Below, one piece after another: positions 1 to 11,437 of a stretch of DNA of 64,000 bases. Each line of letters starts with the position of its first letter. Positions within the stretch are counted from its first letter, which is position 1. Source of the DNA: Papiliotrema nemorosa (lineage: Eukaryota > Basidiomycota > Tremellomycetes > Tremellales > Rhynchogastremaceae); the NCBI GenBank assembly GCA_032158125.1, contig JASKOT010000009.1, positions 62,001 through 126,000 on the forward strand, written 5' to 3'. The position numbers and the translations under genes were made by a program. A model generated the notes under the pieces. It was not told where the DNA came from. It saw nothing but the letters and a program-made list of their open reading frames with translations, and did no database searches.

Positions 1-1384
1 GGATGTTGTGTTTGACCTCCAAGTGAGAAACAGTTCTCGGAATCGATAGAAGGTGATACCAAGTAGCATCGAGTTGGTAGAAGAAGTAGAGCGTCCTGAA
101 CCCATCAGTCTGATTCAAGATACGATGCTATCTCACTGACCGCTTGTGCACTTCGGCTCGAACAAAGTGCAGCCATAGCGCCTCTAAATCCAGCATCTGT
201 CCAGCTTTGCACGGCAGCGGATCCATCATGCCTTCCCTCCGTATGATTTCTATCGTCTTGTTCCTCATTCTGAGTCCATGCGCCGTATCGTTGCCGCACG
301 AGTACATGATAGCGTACATCTGTAGCAAAGACAAAGCTTGGACCCTCACGACAGGCGAATACAGCCGGTTCTCGTTTACGTCCAACAATCGTTTGGCGTG
401 TTTGAAACACCGATTTGAAAGAGTCTGTCCTTCCAATCTATCCGGATTGTAGGCTAGACTAACACTGAGCAAGCCGAAGAGTACCGGTTCGGTCAGGTTA
501 GATGGGTCAAAAGTAGGACGGTGGATGAAAGGGATGAAAGAAGCGACATGGGTGTGAAAGAGGTCCAAACCTAATGCGAGCTGCGAGGGGCTTATAGGAT
601 CGTTTTCGCCGGATGTAATGGGTGGGGGAGAGATTTGGGGCGTGGTAGATGTACTGGTGTAGGATGCGGGCGCAAACGAATCCATAGGCATCATGCCTGG
701 CGAGATCAGTGACACCTTTCGTAGACTGACGAACCCGCAGAGCTCTGATCCAATAGACTTGACCCCCCGAAATCCCCAAAATCAAAGTGACCCAGCGTGG
801 TATGGACAGGTGCGGCCATGGAGATCGAGTCTAAGGGGAAGGTTGAGCTCATGGGAGAGAAGAATTTGTTCAAGTCCTGCATTGATTCGATGCCGCCTGA
901 ATGCAAAGCCTGACTGGACGAAGCGTTCCCAATGCCGGGCATCGCGCTTGTAACCCCTAAATCTCGTGAGGGTCCCTCCTGATTCCCCATAGCGATATCA
1001 TCTCCGTCATTCAGCGGATCATCATCTCCGTCTCCAGTTGAAGAAGCTGTGGTGTTTCGGCGTAAACGGGGAGAGGCAGACTCTTGATGTTCGGGATGTT
1101 TCTTTTTGATATGCCTTCTGCACAGGTCCCGCCGGGAGAACGTAGTCGTACAATGGGTACATGTGAAGCTGTTCCCTTCCTCATGCACCGCTGCATGACG
1201 TTTCAGATTCTCCTGCGAGGGTCAGTGTGATCCAGCTTGGCGGGTACATCAAGTAAGAGAAGATACAAACATATCTTGTAAATCGTTTGGAACAGGTCGG
1301 GCATTGAAACGGCTGCAGAACCCCTCGACTGACGAGAACAGCTTCCGTCGGTAGAATTGGCTGTTGGGAGTTGATTTGGTCCAT
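1..1384 (-). CDS. C2H2 zinc-finger regulator with fungal-trans domain (3' part outside window)
   Basis: A nuclear transcription factor, truncated at the left window edge, so its C-terminus is missing. The chosen start at 1384 opens a short leader followed by two C2H2 fingers. Finger 1 (FQCPTCSKRF ... LKRHAAVH) is split by an intron at about 1216-1273 (donor gtttgt, acceptor cgcag). Finger 2 reads FTCTHCTTTFSRRDL with RRHIKKKH. A Ser/Asp-rich linker follows. Then comes the start of the fungal-specific transcription-factor domain, FHTHVASFIPFIHRPTFD, at about 480-560, typical of basidiomycete regulators. A second intron lies near 706-790. Its targets cannot be told from sequence; the ACS transporter behind it on the same strand is a candidate. 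The family call is firm, the exon ends less so. Confidence 0.8.
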
Positions 1385-1949
1385 CCTTCACATTGTATGA
1401 CCTCCAGGGCTCAAATTCGAGGAAAAGGAGCTATTGGGAGGAGGTCGATGAAGATGGGAAACTTGGTCGCCGGGATTGGCCGGCTGGATGCGAATAGATG
1501 TGTTCACCAAGTCTTGTCTCTCCCTCGCTTCGCTGCGAATGACTGAATGATAAGGCTATGCTGCTACGAGATACATGCCTGACGGGGCTACATGGGGTGC
1601 TGCTTATCATGCGAGTGGGGGCGAATAGGAGAAAAGCGGAAGCAGGCTGGGACGGCTTTTGGGAGGAGCTCCTCCCCGTCTCGCTGAATCCCTTGGCGCT
1701 CTCACGGCTCACGAACATTTCAACGGGGACCCTTCGTTACTGAAAATGAGAGACTGTGTTGAACGCCAGTCTTCCAAGAACTGTGATGCATTCAACTACA
1801 AAATAGAGGGCGATAGCACCCGAGCCCTCTGGGCAAATTACCCCCTTCCGTTCCCGGTCATCCCAACAAGTCCTGGTTTTACCTTTCGATTTACGCTCAA
1901 AAACAAAATGGATGATCGATATCTCCCGTCCACCGCAACATCATCTTTA
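1385..1949. other. Intergenic, upstream of the C2H2 regulator and downstream of the ACS transporter
   Basis: About 565 bases lie between the start of the C2H2 regulator and the stop of the next minus-strand gene. Short open frames exist on both strands, but none shows a recognisable domain or a convincing splice pattern. It probably holds the promoter of the regulator and the 3' UTR of the transporter. Confidence 0.5.
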
Positions 1950-3725
1950 TCACATGAAGAATTTGTAATGAGGATTCTTATCCCCAAGCGAGATGTCGTC
2001 GGGAGCACCTTGAGCGATAGCCTTTTCTTTTTGCTTGATCATCCTTCGAGTCCCGATGGCGAGAATGGTGGTGCAACACATGGCGACAAGAGTGAAAGCG
2101 ATATCGAAATAAAGACCTTTGAAGTATCGAGGAGCGCTTGGTGTGGTAAACACAAACGGCACCACTGCACCGGCAATGTCTGGCAGATCAGTCACTTGAT
2201 TTTGAATCAAGAGAACACACAATACTCACTACCGATGGTCGGATTGAATGAGCAAACAATCGCTCGCTTGTAGTGTGGGGCGTGGTTGTCGGCTGCCCAC
2301 AGGTTGTTGAGGCAAGTAGCAATGTATAAGCCGAAGGAGGAGATGAAAATTCCAGCGTATCGAACGCCAACCTGCGGAGCCGTGGCCAGGATGATGTACC
2401 CGATTAGGTTACAGGTCAAGGCGCCGAGCATGAACGGAGATCGCAGTTGATATTTGTCCGACATGAACCCCACGTAGATGAATGTGCACGAAGCGATGAA
2501 GTAAACAGGAACAGTGAGCAGCTGAGATTTGACCCGAGTAGTGAAACCCAGTCCAGCGCAGAGAGCCGGCATGAACGTTGCTGGGTCTGTCAGATGTTGT
2601 ATCGGCTGACTCTACATTGTACTCACTGATGGTGTACAATGTACAGTTGATGCCAAAATGGTTCACTACGAAATGTCAATGATCGTTCACGGAAACATGC
2701 AGGCATCTTAAACAAGCCACTCACGATTATGAACATACATGCGCCAGTCCTTGAAAGCTGAGGCAATGACTTTCAAGTCGAACTGATCTCGCTCGTCATA
2801 GTACTTGCGGTTGAGCAAAGCGCGCTTCTTCAGCACAGCCGACTCTTCCGGCGTCAACCATCGGAGCTCTGACGGGCTATTCGGCAGGAGGAACCAAGAA
2901 AGAGGAAGGAGACAGAATGACATGAGCCCTGCACGTCAGTCTGAGCTTCATGAAGCACCTAATGGCCGCGCACCTTCGACGAGATACATCCATTGCCATC
3001 CATGCAGATTGGCGTGGGTGATTTGTGTCAATCCATAAGCGAGAAGGCCACCGAATGCACCGGACAAGGCAGAGCAGGCATTAATGAAGGTCTGTCGCTT
3101 GACGTATTCGTCCCGCATGTATACCATCGTGAGGTAGAGCGAGATACAAGGTGCAATGGCAGCTTCAAACACTCCAAGCAATAATCGCGTCGCAATGACA
3201 TGGTGGTAAGAGTTGACAAAGGCTGAGCCGACGGTAATCGATGACCAACAAATGATCGAGAAGGACACTAGATATCAGTCATCTCTGCACTCGAGTGATA
3301 TCTGGACTTACAGAGATATCGGGGTGAAGCGACCTTGAGGGAGATGGCCCAGAACGGCTCGAAGAAGACGTAAGTGGCATAGAGCACAGAGACACAATAA
3401 CCAAACTGGTTACCCTTGAGGTGAAGGTCTTCCTTGAAAGTCGTCAAATTTGCGTTGCCAATGTTGGAACGGTCCAGAGCGGACATCATGTATATTGCCT
3501 GTATACAGGAGTAAGCGGTAACTGGATATGAGACTTTGATCAACTCACCCCAAAGATTGGGACCAAGGTCCAATCCAGTTTTCGCATCGCCGATTTACGA
3601 AGGACCGAGTCTTCATCGGTCCATTCGACTTCCTCTTCATCGACCGCCAAGGTTTTGTCTGAAATCTGATGGCTTTTGTCTTCGACATCGGCGGTAAAAG
3701 TGGTGGGTTCCGCTACAAGGGCCAT
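1950..3725 (-). CDS. MFS transporter, anion:cation symporter (allantoate permease/Dal5-like) family
   Basis: A plasma-membrane major facilitator of the ACS family, whose members import organic anions such as allantoate, nicotinate, pantothenate or phthalates. The protein starts at 3725 with an acidic cytosolic leader, then LDWTLVPIFG, the family signature SALDRSNIGNANL, and the loop GVFEAAIAPCISLYLTM. The C-terminal half includes LWAADNHAPHYKRA and FNPTIGN, typical of Dal5-like proteins, and the stop is a TGA at 1950. At least six short introns interrupt it, for example near 3500-3550, 3270-3310, 2925-2950, 2660-2725 and 2180-2225. It lies beside the oxygenase/RidA/aldolase cluster and could supply its substrate, but that is inference; the true substrate is unknown. 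Confidence 0.85.
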
Positions 3726-4623
3726 ATTGATGTGATATAGCTGTAGGTGTCAGGTTCGATTTCAACCAATGAAGAAGGGAAGAAGTGTCAGTCCCGGTGT
3801 CCTTGATATAGGTGTTTCTCAGGCAGAACCAAGCGGGTTATTGAATCCTGATAAGGGAGCAGTATCGCTTATCCGTCGTTATCCATCGATAGCCAGCAAT
3901 GGAATAGAAAGACTTTCGGAGCAGTCATTGAAACAGAACTGGGACGATGTCCAGAGGATGGGTGCCCAGGAGCAGTTTGAAGGTGCTCAAGGTCAAAATG
4001 GAGGATAGCAGCGGAGCAAGGATTCGTTGTACTTACTTCAGTTCCTCTGCTCAGGTAGCATACGCATGGTCAATAGATAGCGGGACTCTCCTTGTCAGTA
4101 GTTGAGCAGCTTGAGGTAGATGTTTCAACTGCATGCATTCATCATTGTGGTGGGGATATGGGGATAAGGAGGGAGGAGCAGCTTGGATCTGGTATCGGTA
4201 AATGTGAAAACATTACGACTCCAGAAAGCAATTCGGGAAACTCGGATCGTTACCGTATCCATCTGACGATGCACTCTCATTATTGCTCACCCCTCTCCAA
4301 GGGGTAATCGCACTGCGAATGTCATATGTCAGCATTCGGAGCCAGGTCAGGCGCGGTGAGCTGAATGAACCTCGAGCAGATAGTCATCCGGACAGCGCGC
4401 TCAAGAACGCGAGTCGACCGATGCGATGGTGTGAAAGTCGGGCGTCAGCACCTGCCGCGTGATCCGTCGTGCTTTAATTTCCTCACACGCAGTGCTTGCA
4501 TAACTAGCAGAGTCCTCGTGCGAGCTCTATCATTCTTCAATCGATTTTGCTACTTCTGCATGACGATCAACGACCTATGTACTACTAAACACATGGTAGT
4601 GCTGCAAACTCTCGGAATACTTA
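3726..4623. other. Intergenic, promoter side of the ACS transporter
   Basis: Nearly 900 bases between the start of the transporter and the stop of the first oxygenase, both on minus. Open frames at 3769-4008, 4092-4307 and 4365-4646 on plus carry no family signature and no conserved-looking splicing. I see no repeat or RNA gene. It most likely holds the transporter promoter. Confidence 0.5.
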
Positions 4624-6109
4624 TCACGCTGGTAGGAGGATATTGACACCGAGGTACTCTCTCTGCAGGTGTTTCTGCCCGTTGACCAATACAACCTTGT
4701 CGTTGGGCGCTTCATCGGTCGGATGGTGGGCATCGGCAATCTGTACTTCCCTCCACTGTCTATTGGTCGGAATCTTGTGCATCAGTTGAAGCCTGCACAA
4801 ATATACCATGGTCGTCGACCTACAGGTAGACCCGCATCGCGAAGCTTTTTGAATTCTCTGTAAGCTCCTTGGGAGTCGAAACAGCCCTCACGAGCCAGAA
4901 GGGGGGATTCATAGGCTGGTTCCATGCGAAGATCTCCCTCCGATGCCTGGAAGAGCACGAGTGAAAGACGATCTTCCTTGAGCTGATCTTTCGGAGGATC
5001 AACTACACGGTGTCTTGTTGCTCGAAAATGGCCTCCTGATACCACTAGAACCATCAATACAGAACAATTTTCGCAAGGTCAATGTATACAGACGTTCAAG
5101 AGTTTCCCCTATATTGATTACCAGTGCGCCCGGCTTGTAAGGCACAAAGTACCATTGCTCATCTCGTCCCCAGATCTGCAGAGAGGAGATAGGGACAGAG
5201 AACAGCATCGTCGTGGTCCCGAAATCACAATGTCTATCGTCAGCTACTTTTACAGCGGCCACAAAGCTGCTTCTTCTCACCCATTCATTCTCGTTCCCTG
5301 ACCTCGTTCTTGCAGGTCATCGTCCGTCGCATAATACAAGGCCTGGCGAAAGTACCCTTGTCCTACTGGACCGTTCTTACTCTGCACACGGTTCCAAAGG
5401 AAATCATCGGGCAGTTCGAGAACCCGTGATAAGAGCTTCAACAAACGTCGATTTACAGAATACGTGAGGTATTGACAGAAATCGACAACCTCGTCCCAGA
5501 CTGCATGGAGAATGGTCGGCACCAGCTCCATTGACTTGAACTGAGCGTCATAGTAATTCATGGAGGCAATGTTGTCTGGTTTGCCCTTTTCTTTCTGGCA
5601 CCTCAGCCAATGCCTTGCCCTACGTGAGATACGACTTACACGCCAGCCAAAAGGCGGCTTCCAACCTGCAAATGTACCTGAATCGTTGGGATTCCAGTGC
5701 ACTGAGGGCAATCAGGGTTACTTCTGAAATCATATTTGAAACCATGCTCACGTCTTTGTTGGTCCTCTTTCCAGATATTCTGATGCAAATAGTTGGCGAT
5801 CGAGAACTGACGGTGGAGCTGAGAGTCAGCTTCTTTCATCGGTACGATATGGGGCAACAGATTTCTGACCTGTTCGAGAGAGATTCCATAATCAGTCAAG
5901 AAGATGAACCCGTCATCGCGGATTGCCTGCTTTGTGAGATTCACCAAGTCTTGCACAATCTTCGGGTCGGGATCATCAAGCTTCGCAAGCTCGATTGTAC
6001 GAAGCTGCGCCCATCTAACATTCTCCTTGGAGACCGGAGGGGGAATCCAATCTTTGATGTATGGCTTCCCAGGTAGCGTAGTGCTTGGCGAAATCCAGGA
6101 TGCGGTCAT
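4624..6109 (-). CDS. 2-oxoglutarate/Fe(II)-dependent oxygenase, isopenicillin-N-synthase-like (copy 1)
   Basis: A cytosolic non-heme iron oxygenase of the 2OG-Fe(II)/DIOX_N superfamily. The N-terminal half has the DIOX_N hallmark AIRDDGFIFLTDYGIS. The catalytic jelly roll keeps the first iron ligands as HCDFGTTTML (HxD), the distal histidine in ATRHRV and the 2OG-binding Arg-x-Ser as RLSLVLF. The reading needs about six introns: after GISLEQ, after DQQR, after PFGWR, after MNG before HCD, after GETLE, and before IPTNRQWRE. The stop is TGA at 4624 after the C-terminal VNILLPA. Its closest relative in the window is the plus-strand copy at 9759-11118; the two share most blocks but differ in intron positions. 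The substrate is unknown; fungal homologues are often annotated only as thymine-dioxygenase-like. Confidence 0.85.
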
Positions 6110-6136
6110 CGTGAGCGGTAAAGATCAATAATGATT

Positions 6137-6466
6137 CTAGTACGACAGCCTGACTTGCACTTGAAAGTGGTCTGTGAATGCTTCGCCTGCCTCGAAAACT
6201 CTCACGCCGAGACCTTTTGTAGGTTTTCTAATCCTTCGCTCACATTGAGAACCAAAGCTGGGAATCCGCAACAGTAATTGGCAAGGTCCGATGAAGTTGG
6301 CCCGGAAACCCGATGGCATACAGTAGTAACGCGCTGCAAGTGCTCCGCTTTCCAACACCTCAGGCCATAATTGCCGGGCTTCTCCGTCACCAATCAGTTG
6401 GGTGTCCACACGTAGTGAGTGCACGAGAGCCTCACAGTAGGTAACCGTTACGAATATCGAATTCAC
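6137..6466 (-). other. Unassigned open frame, possibly coding
   Basis: A 109-codon frame immediately upstream of oxygenase copy 1 on the same strand. The central composition is protein-like (for example DTQLIGDGEARQLWPEVL and ALAARYYCMPSGFRANF), unlike most shadow frames here. I recognise no family, and no convincing exons could be attached upstream. It may be a small gene, a remnant, or a chance frame. Confidence 0.22.
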
Positions 6467-6608
6467 TCCTCCCGGGTGCTCCCCCGCCCCGACTGCTCCT
6501 CCGAGCTCGATAACTCATGTGTCGGAGCCTACAAGGTTGCATGTGCACGATGTACATCGTGTCTAGACCCAGCGGGTATGCATGTGAGATACGGTGAGAC
6601 TCTTCCCA

Positions 6609-6615
6609 TATAAAA
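6609..6615 (+). promoter_or_regulatory. TATA-like element before the RidA gene
   Basis: The string TATAAAA stands about 105 bases before the ATG at 6720, a plausible distance for a fungal core promoter with a short 5' UTR. This rests on position and consensus only. Confidence 0.35.
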
Positions 6616-6719
6616 CTCAAGGGCTCGACGCATTTGCGTTGGATGTCCACCGATTTACGAAAAGCCCGACTGCACGCTTCATAACCAATATTCCTCTCAA
6701 GGCCTGCATATCATCCACC

Positions 6720-7274
6720 ATGTCTCGTGAAGTCATTTCAAGCGAAAAGTACCCCCTTAAGGCCCATAATTGTGCGTTCCTTTACCGTTCGCCCTTTCAA
6801 TGTCACAGGCTCAATCCGCGAGATGGCTAGCTGATCTTTTTCAGCCCCAGCAGTCAAAATACCAGGTTTAGTTTTCGCGTCAGGTCAGGTCGGACAGGGA
6901 GACATCAAATCAGCTACGGTTCGTCGCTGCAGGTCGGAAAAGCCATCAAACCACGACATTGATGTATCCAGATCCAATCGGTCACCGCTCTGAAGGAAGT
7001 GTTGGAGCTCGCCGGGACATCATTGGAGAAGGTGGTCAAATTCAACATCTATCTCAAAGATATGAACGACATGCTGCCAATGAACGATGTCATTGTCTCC
7101 GTGAGTATATTCTCTTCGTTCTGATCCATTCGCAGCGTACGTAAGAGGACGTGTGCAGCTAATCAGCAGTTGTTGCCTGAGGGACCCAAACCCGCTCGAA
7201 CCTGTATTCAAGCTGGAAAGCTACCAGGAGGAGAAAACTCGACTATCGAGATCGAGGCCATCGCTCAGATATAG
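6720..7274 (+). CDS. RidA/YjgF/YER057c/UK114 family protein (enamine/imine deaminase type)
   Basis: RidA proteins hydrolyse reactive 2-aminoacrylate-type enamines/imines, releasing ammonia and a keto acid, usually as cytosolic or mitochondrial trimers. The gene was assembled from four exons: 6720-6771, 6845-6918, 6972-7100 and 7167-7274, giving about 120 residues, close to the usual 125-130. The start is MSREVISSEKYPLKAHN. Exon 2 carries GLVFASGQVGQGDIKSAT, exon 3 carries VLELAGTSLEKVVKFNIYLK and MNDMLPMNDV, and exon 4 carries the hallmark KPARTCIQAGKLP with its conserved Arg, then ENSTIEIEAIA before TAG. The four introns/exons are short, so the gene is easily missed by ORF calling. It sits between an oxygenase and an aldolase, which suggests the local pathway makes an imine intermediate. 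Confidence 0.85.
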
Positions 7275-7934
7275 ACAGTTAAGCCTCGCCGAGATCAGGG
7301 CAAGGGGAATTCATAGATTGTCAGCGTTAAAATGCATTTGCGTGTCACTCTGCTTTCAACTTGCTCTGCTGTGAGCACCCTCACCTCGGCAGAAAGTCGT
7401 AACAGTGAGGCTCGTCTTGAATTGACCTTAGCCCTCCGGTAGGCATGCAAATCCACCCAATAGACAGGTAGCTGAGAGCGTATCAACACCGGTGAGCTTC
7501 GAAGATTTCTTGCGGGGCATTCTACGAGCAGCATCTCTTAGACGATCCGGCTCGTCTCACTCGTTGTACCACTGTATTGTGGGCTCATCATATCTTTGCT
7601 CTGCTTCAGTGCCGGCGACATTTACCTGCAAAATCATTCGCTAAAATGAGATTCGCGCATGAAGGTGCATTCACTTTATCGGGAGGAGCACCCAAAAACT
7701 AATCCGCTTCGCTTCTGTCCGATCTCGCTCATTTTCGCAGGTCGGAAGATTCATACCGCTTTCTATGCAGTGCGGCCATGACAGAGGAGCATGTCTATCA
7801 GCAGGAGATGATCGTGTTTGTGATTATATAGGGCGAGGGACGCGATCGTTCAATATCACTTTCCACCGCATCCTCATCGTAACGCGTACATAAGACCCCG
7901 ACGTTTCATAACGCTATCAACACGGCTCACCAAT
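7275..7934. other. Intergenic, promoter of the HpcH/HpaI aldolase
   Basis: About 660 bases between the RidA stop and the aldolase start. No frame here has a recognisable product. A TTATATAG sequence near 7823-7830 lies about 105 bases before the aldolase ATG and could serve as its TATA element. Confidence 0.4.
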
Positions 7935-8891
7935 ATGACCAGTTCGAACGGAACATACACGAACGGAGACAGCTCAAGCTCACACACGTTCCCCAATGCT
8001 CACCAAACGACCATACAGAACCCTCAACTCCGTTTGCTGAACATGCTCAAAGCGGGCCAAAAGCCTCTGATGACCTTCTCTGGAATACCTTCCACGAGGA
8101 TGGGTCAGGTGATCGCATCCACGGGCTTGGATGGCATCATCATCGACTGTGAGCACGGTCAGTCGGCTTGCAGACTACTCCTGGTCTACGTGTGCTCAAA
8201 CATCGTAGGACATATAGGCGACGATATGATGCACAATCATGTGGTGGCTATCGCTGGGCAGGGTGTAAGCCCTTTGATCCGCATAAGATCCCCTGCACCG
8301 GATCTCATCAAGCGAGCTTTGGACACGGGAGCTCAGTAAGCCGCATTCCGCTTCATCACTTCTTTAGAGCTGGAATTGCTACTGACGTATAGCGGTATCA
8401 TGGTCCCTATGATCAACACCGCTGAGGAAGCTCAATCCGTTGTCACCTATTCCAAGTTCCCTCCCCAAGGTCTTCGAGGACAAGGGTCCTCATTCCCGGC
8501 TTTCGCGCATGGTATATCGATCCCAGATTACATGTTATCGGCGAATCAGACACTCCTCACTTGTGTCCAGATCGAGACCAAAGAAGGAGTCAAGAATGTC
8601 GATGCGATAGCGGCTGTTCCGGGTATCGACCTCTTATTCATCGGCCCGAATGACCTCGCAATGTCAGTATTGAACTATGTCCCGGCAAAAGGGGACGAGC
8701 CGGAATTTGTAGACGCGATAGAGAAGATTGTGACGGCAGCCAGGAGACACGGAAAATGGGTCGCCAGACTCGTAAACAATGGTCCCTTGGCGAAGACTGC
8801 TTTGGAGGTCTTTGATACTGTCGCGATAACCGGAGACGCTAAAGCGATTCAGAATTGGTATGGGCAGGCCGTCGCCGAGGCCAGAGCATGA
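7935..8891 (+). CDS. HpcH/HpaI-family aldolase (2,4-dihydroxyhept-2-enedioate aldolase type)
   Basis: Class II pyruvate aldolase of the HpcH/HpaI family, which cleaves 4-hydroxy-2-oxo acids to pyruvate and an aldehyde with a divalent metal. Three exons fit: 7935-8157, 8209-8335 and 8393-8891, about 282 residues, typical length. Exon 1 ends in GLDGIIIDCEHG, exon 2 contains LIRIRSPAPDLIKRALDTGA with the conserved Arg, and exon 3 carries GIMVPMINTAEEA, the metal ligand Glu in CVQIETKEGV and the metal ligand Asp in LFIGPNDLAMS. All expected catalytic blocks are intact. It follows RidA in the same direction and precedes oxygenase copy 2. Members of this family act late in catabolism of aromatic or sugar-acid compounds; the actual substrate is not visible. 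Confidence 0.9.
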
Positions 8892-9758
8892 AGAGTGTGT
8901 GAGCTCCTATCATAGATCTCCAATAGCTGCCGCTGCTGGCCTGTGATCAATGTAGACCCCATCCATGTTCACCGCGGAACAGCTGGACTCCCAGACAATG
9001 TAGCCAATTCTCGTTGAATTCGCCATGGCAATCACAATTCGCTCTCATTCCCTGCAGCGACCTTGGCCTCATCTACCCTATCAGCCTTGAGAGTTGTACC
9101 GAAGAGCATTTCATCAAAGCTACATCCAGCTTGGAATCACTAACATCAAGACGATCGTGTTGGAGAGACAAGGAAGGCGACCACCACGTGACTTGACTTC
9201 TAAAACCCACCGCCCACAGCATCCCTGTGCTGGTGCCGTTCTCCCGCTATCACGCCTCATGCTCGTTCTCTGTACCTCGGGAAAAGTGTCAAGCATTGTG
9301 TGAGCTCGTTGCGGAAGCTAGCTGCGATTGAGCGGAGCTCAGAGGGTTCGAGATCAACACCGACACCGGAGTCTACACCATCGAGGGAGGAGCACCTCCG
9401 TTTTCCATCTTGCCTGCCTTCCCTGCCTCAACAATTGGTGCAGCGTGCTCAACATGCTCATATTTGATGAGAAGTCCATTATTTTAACGTATAGGATGGG
9501 CTCGCACCTGTTATCGAGCAGTCCATTACCATTCGAGCTCAAGCTGCATGCGAGCTCGGACGGCTATCACAGGAGTTGCTGCAGCCCGTCCCATCCTCGC
9601 GTGTAGTAATCTTCCCTCGGAAAGGGCAGCCATTCTTGTTATTGCAGCTAGCCTGCTCCTTGTGGGTTGTTCATGAGATATATATATTTCGAGACTACCT
9701 TGAGCTGTGACTATCCTTCATCAGTAGAATTCATTCTATCGAGACTTACATCAACAAC
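8892..9758 (+). other. Gene-free stretch with protein-like fragments, possible gene remnant
   Basis: Between the aldolase and oxygenase copy 2 no intact gene was found. Two plus-strand fragments read more like protein than background: about 9345-9490 (FEINTDTGVYTIEGGAPP) and about 9495-9690 (APVIEQSITIRAQAACELGR, then VVIFPRKGQPFLLL). They are interrupted by stops at about 9329 and 9485 and I could not link them with introns or name a family. TATATATAT at about 9677-9687 may be the TATA box of the next gene. Confidence 0.3.
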
Positions 9759-11118
9759 ATGTCTACAGACGGAACACCTTTTAATCCACCATCTCCCAAC
9801 CGCCCTGGCAAGCCGACTGTGCGACCATGGGATGCCCCGCCCGCTACCACCGAGAAACACGATTTCGCCGAATTACACTCTGCCGATCTGTCCAAGCTCT
9901 CCTCCCCAGATCCGCGGGTTGTCAACGAGCTCGTGGCGCAGGTCAAGCATGCTATACGAGACGATGGTTTTCTCTTTCTGGAGAACTACGGTATCAGTAA
10001 AGAGCAACTGCATCGACAATTCGCCTTGGCTCAATATTTGTACGAACACATTTCGGAGGAAGACAAAGAAAGATTATTGTTCGAGCCGGATGCCTCGGGA
10101 AAGTGGTCGGGGTACAAACACCCATACGGCTTCAAGGTGTGTCACCCCCAGATCGCGCTGAATGTGGTAAATGACCTATCAGAGACATCGAGGGGCGCCA
10201 GATGGTATCGAGCAGTTCAATTTCTACCCTCGGGAGTGGAACGACTGCACACGGATCCCTACCTGTCTTCATCCCTTCATGGATGAGATCCGAGCTTTTT
10301 GCGAGGTGAATTCAGCTACCCCTTGAGGAGACTATGAGTGCTGACAGTCCATCCAGTATCTCACCAATTCGGTCAACCGAAGGCTTCTGACGCTCTTCTC
10401 AAGAGTCCTCGAGCTGGACGATGACTATCTCTGGAACAATGTCCAGTCCAAGGGGTCACCTACTGGCGAGGGATACTTCCGACACGCCTTGTTCCGACCA
10501 GTAAAGAAGGAGACTTCCGAGTCCTCTAAAGGGCTGAGAATGCACGGGTAGGTACACGTTGTTCCCTCAACGATGAGGAGAAAGTTGCTCACTTTCAGCC
10601 ACACTGATTTCGGCCTCACTACTTTACTTTTCAGCGTGCCGGTGTCCTGTCTTCAAATCTGGGGCGACGATCAACAATGGCGATATGTGCCATACAAGCC
10701 AGGAGCTCTAGTTATCAACATCGGTGAGACTCTCGAGATTGTCTCTGGGGGTCATTTCAAAGCTACCCGACACCGAGTCTACAAACCACCAACCGATCAA
10801 CTCAACTTTGAAAGACTCTCCTTGGTCCAATTCAACTCTTCCGTTGGGAATCTACGAATGGAGCCTGCGTGCAATTCACCGCTTATCAAGCGAGAGGGTT
10901 GTGTAGAGGTGCAGGGTGTTTACAAGGAGTTCAAGCGATTGATGGATGCTGGTGTACCTGTGCCGACGAATCAACAATGGAGGGAAATCCAAATCGCCGA
11001 AGCGACAGATCCTACCGATACCGAACGGAATCGAATTGGAAAAGATCAGGTGATGCTGAATGGGAAGCTGATGCAGCAAAGGGAGTATTTCGGGGTCAGA
11101 GTATTGCTCCCTGTGTGA
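9759..11118 (+). CDS. 2-oxoglutarate/Fe(II)-dependent oxygenase, isopenicillin-N-synthase-like (copy 2)
   Basis: A second member of the same family as the gene at 4624-6109. Four exons fit in frame: 9759-10136, 10183-10305, 10357-10547 and 10599-11118, giving 403 residues. The N-terminal DIOX_N block is AIRDDGFLFLENYGIS. The iron site is H232-T-D234 (exon 4 start) and H289 in ATRHRV; the 2OG-binding motif is R303-L-S305. It ends FGVRVLLPV then TGA. Relative to copy 1 it has an intron after AFCE that copy 1 lacks, and it lacks copy 1's introns after GETLE and before PTNQQWRE. The residues at the iron site support an active oxygenase. The plus orientation groups it with RidA and the aldolase. 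Substrate unknown. Confidence 0.9.
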
Positions 11119-11437
11119 GCCCAGATCATGAACAATGGCGGGTTACTCAGATCCTTGGTGGACGATTGGGGTTGATTATCATTGTGTACGTTGCAGAAGA
11201 ATGCATCTTTTATCAGATATCGGGCTGGCGTCAATTCCCGAGATATGTGCCAGCACGTCTCTTATCGACCTGCGATTCCCGATTTGTATAGCTCGGCTCA
11301 AGTCATTGTGATTGATATCGTATCTGCAAGCGGATACGACACAGATTTCTCGCGCATTTTTCCAGAGACAACACAGCATCTGATTATCTCCAATTGTATG
11401 ATCTCACAGCTACGTGTCGATCCTCAGATTTCGTCCC
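11119..11437. other. Convergent 3' region between oxygenase copy 2 and ArsH
   Basis: About 320 bases between two converging stops. No coding, repeat or RNA signal is apparent; it should hold both 3' UTRs. Confidence 0.5.
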
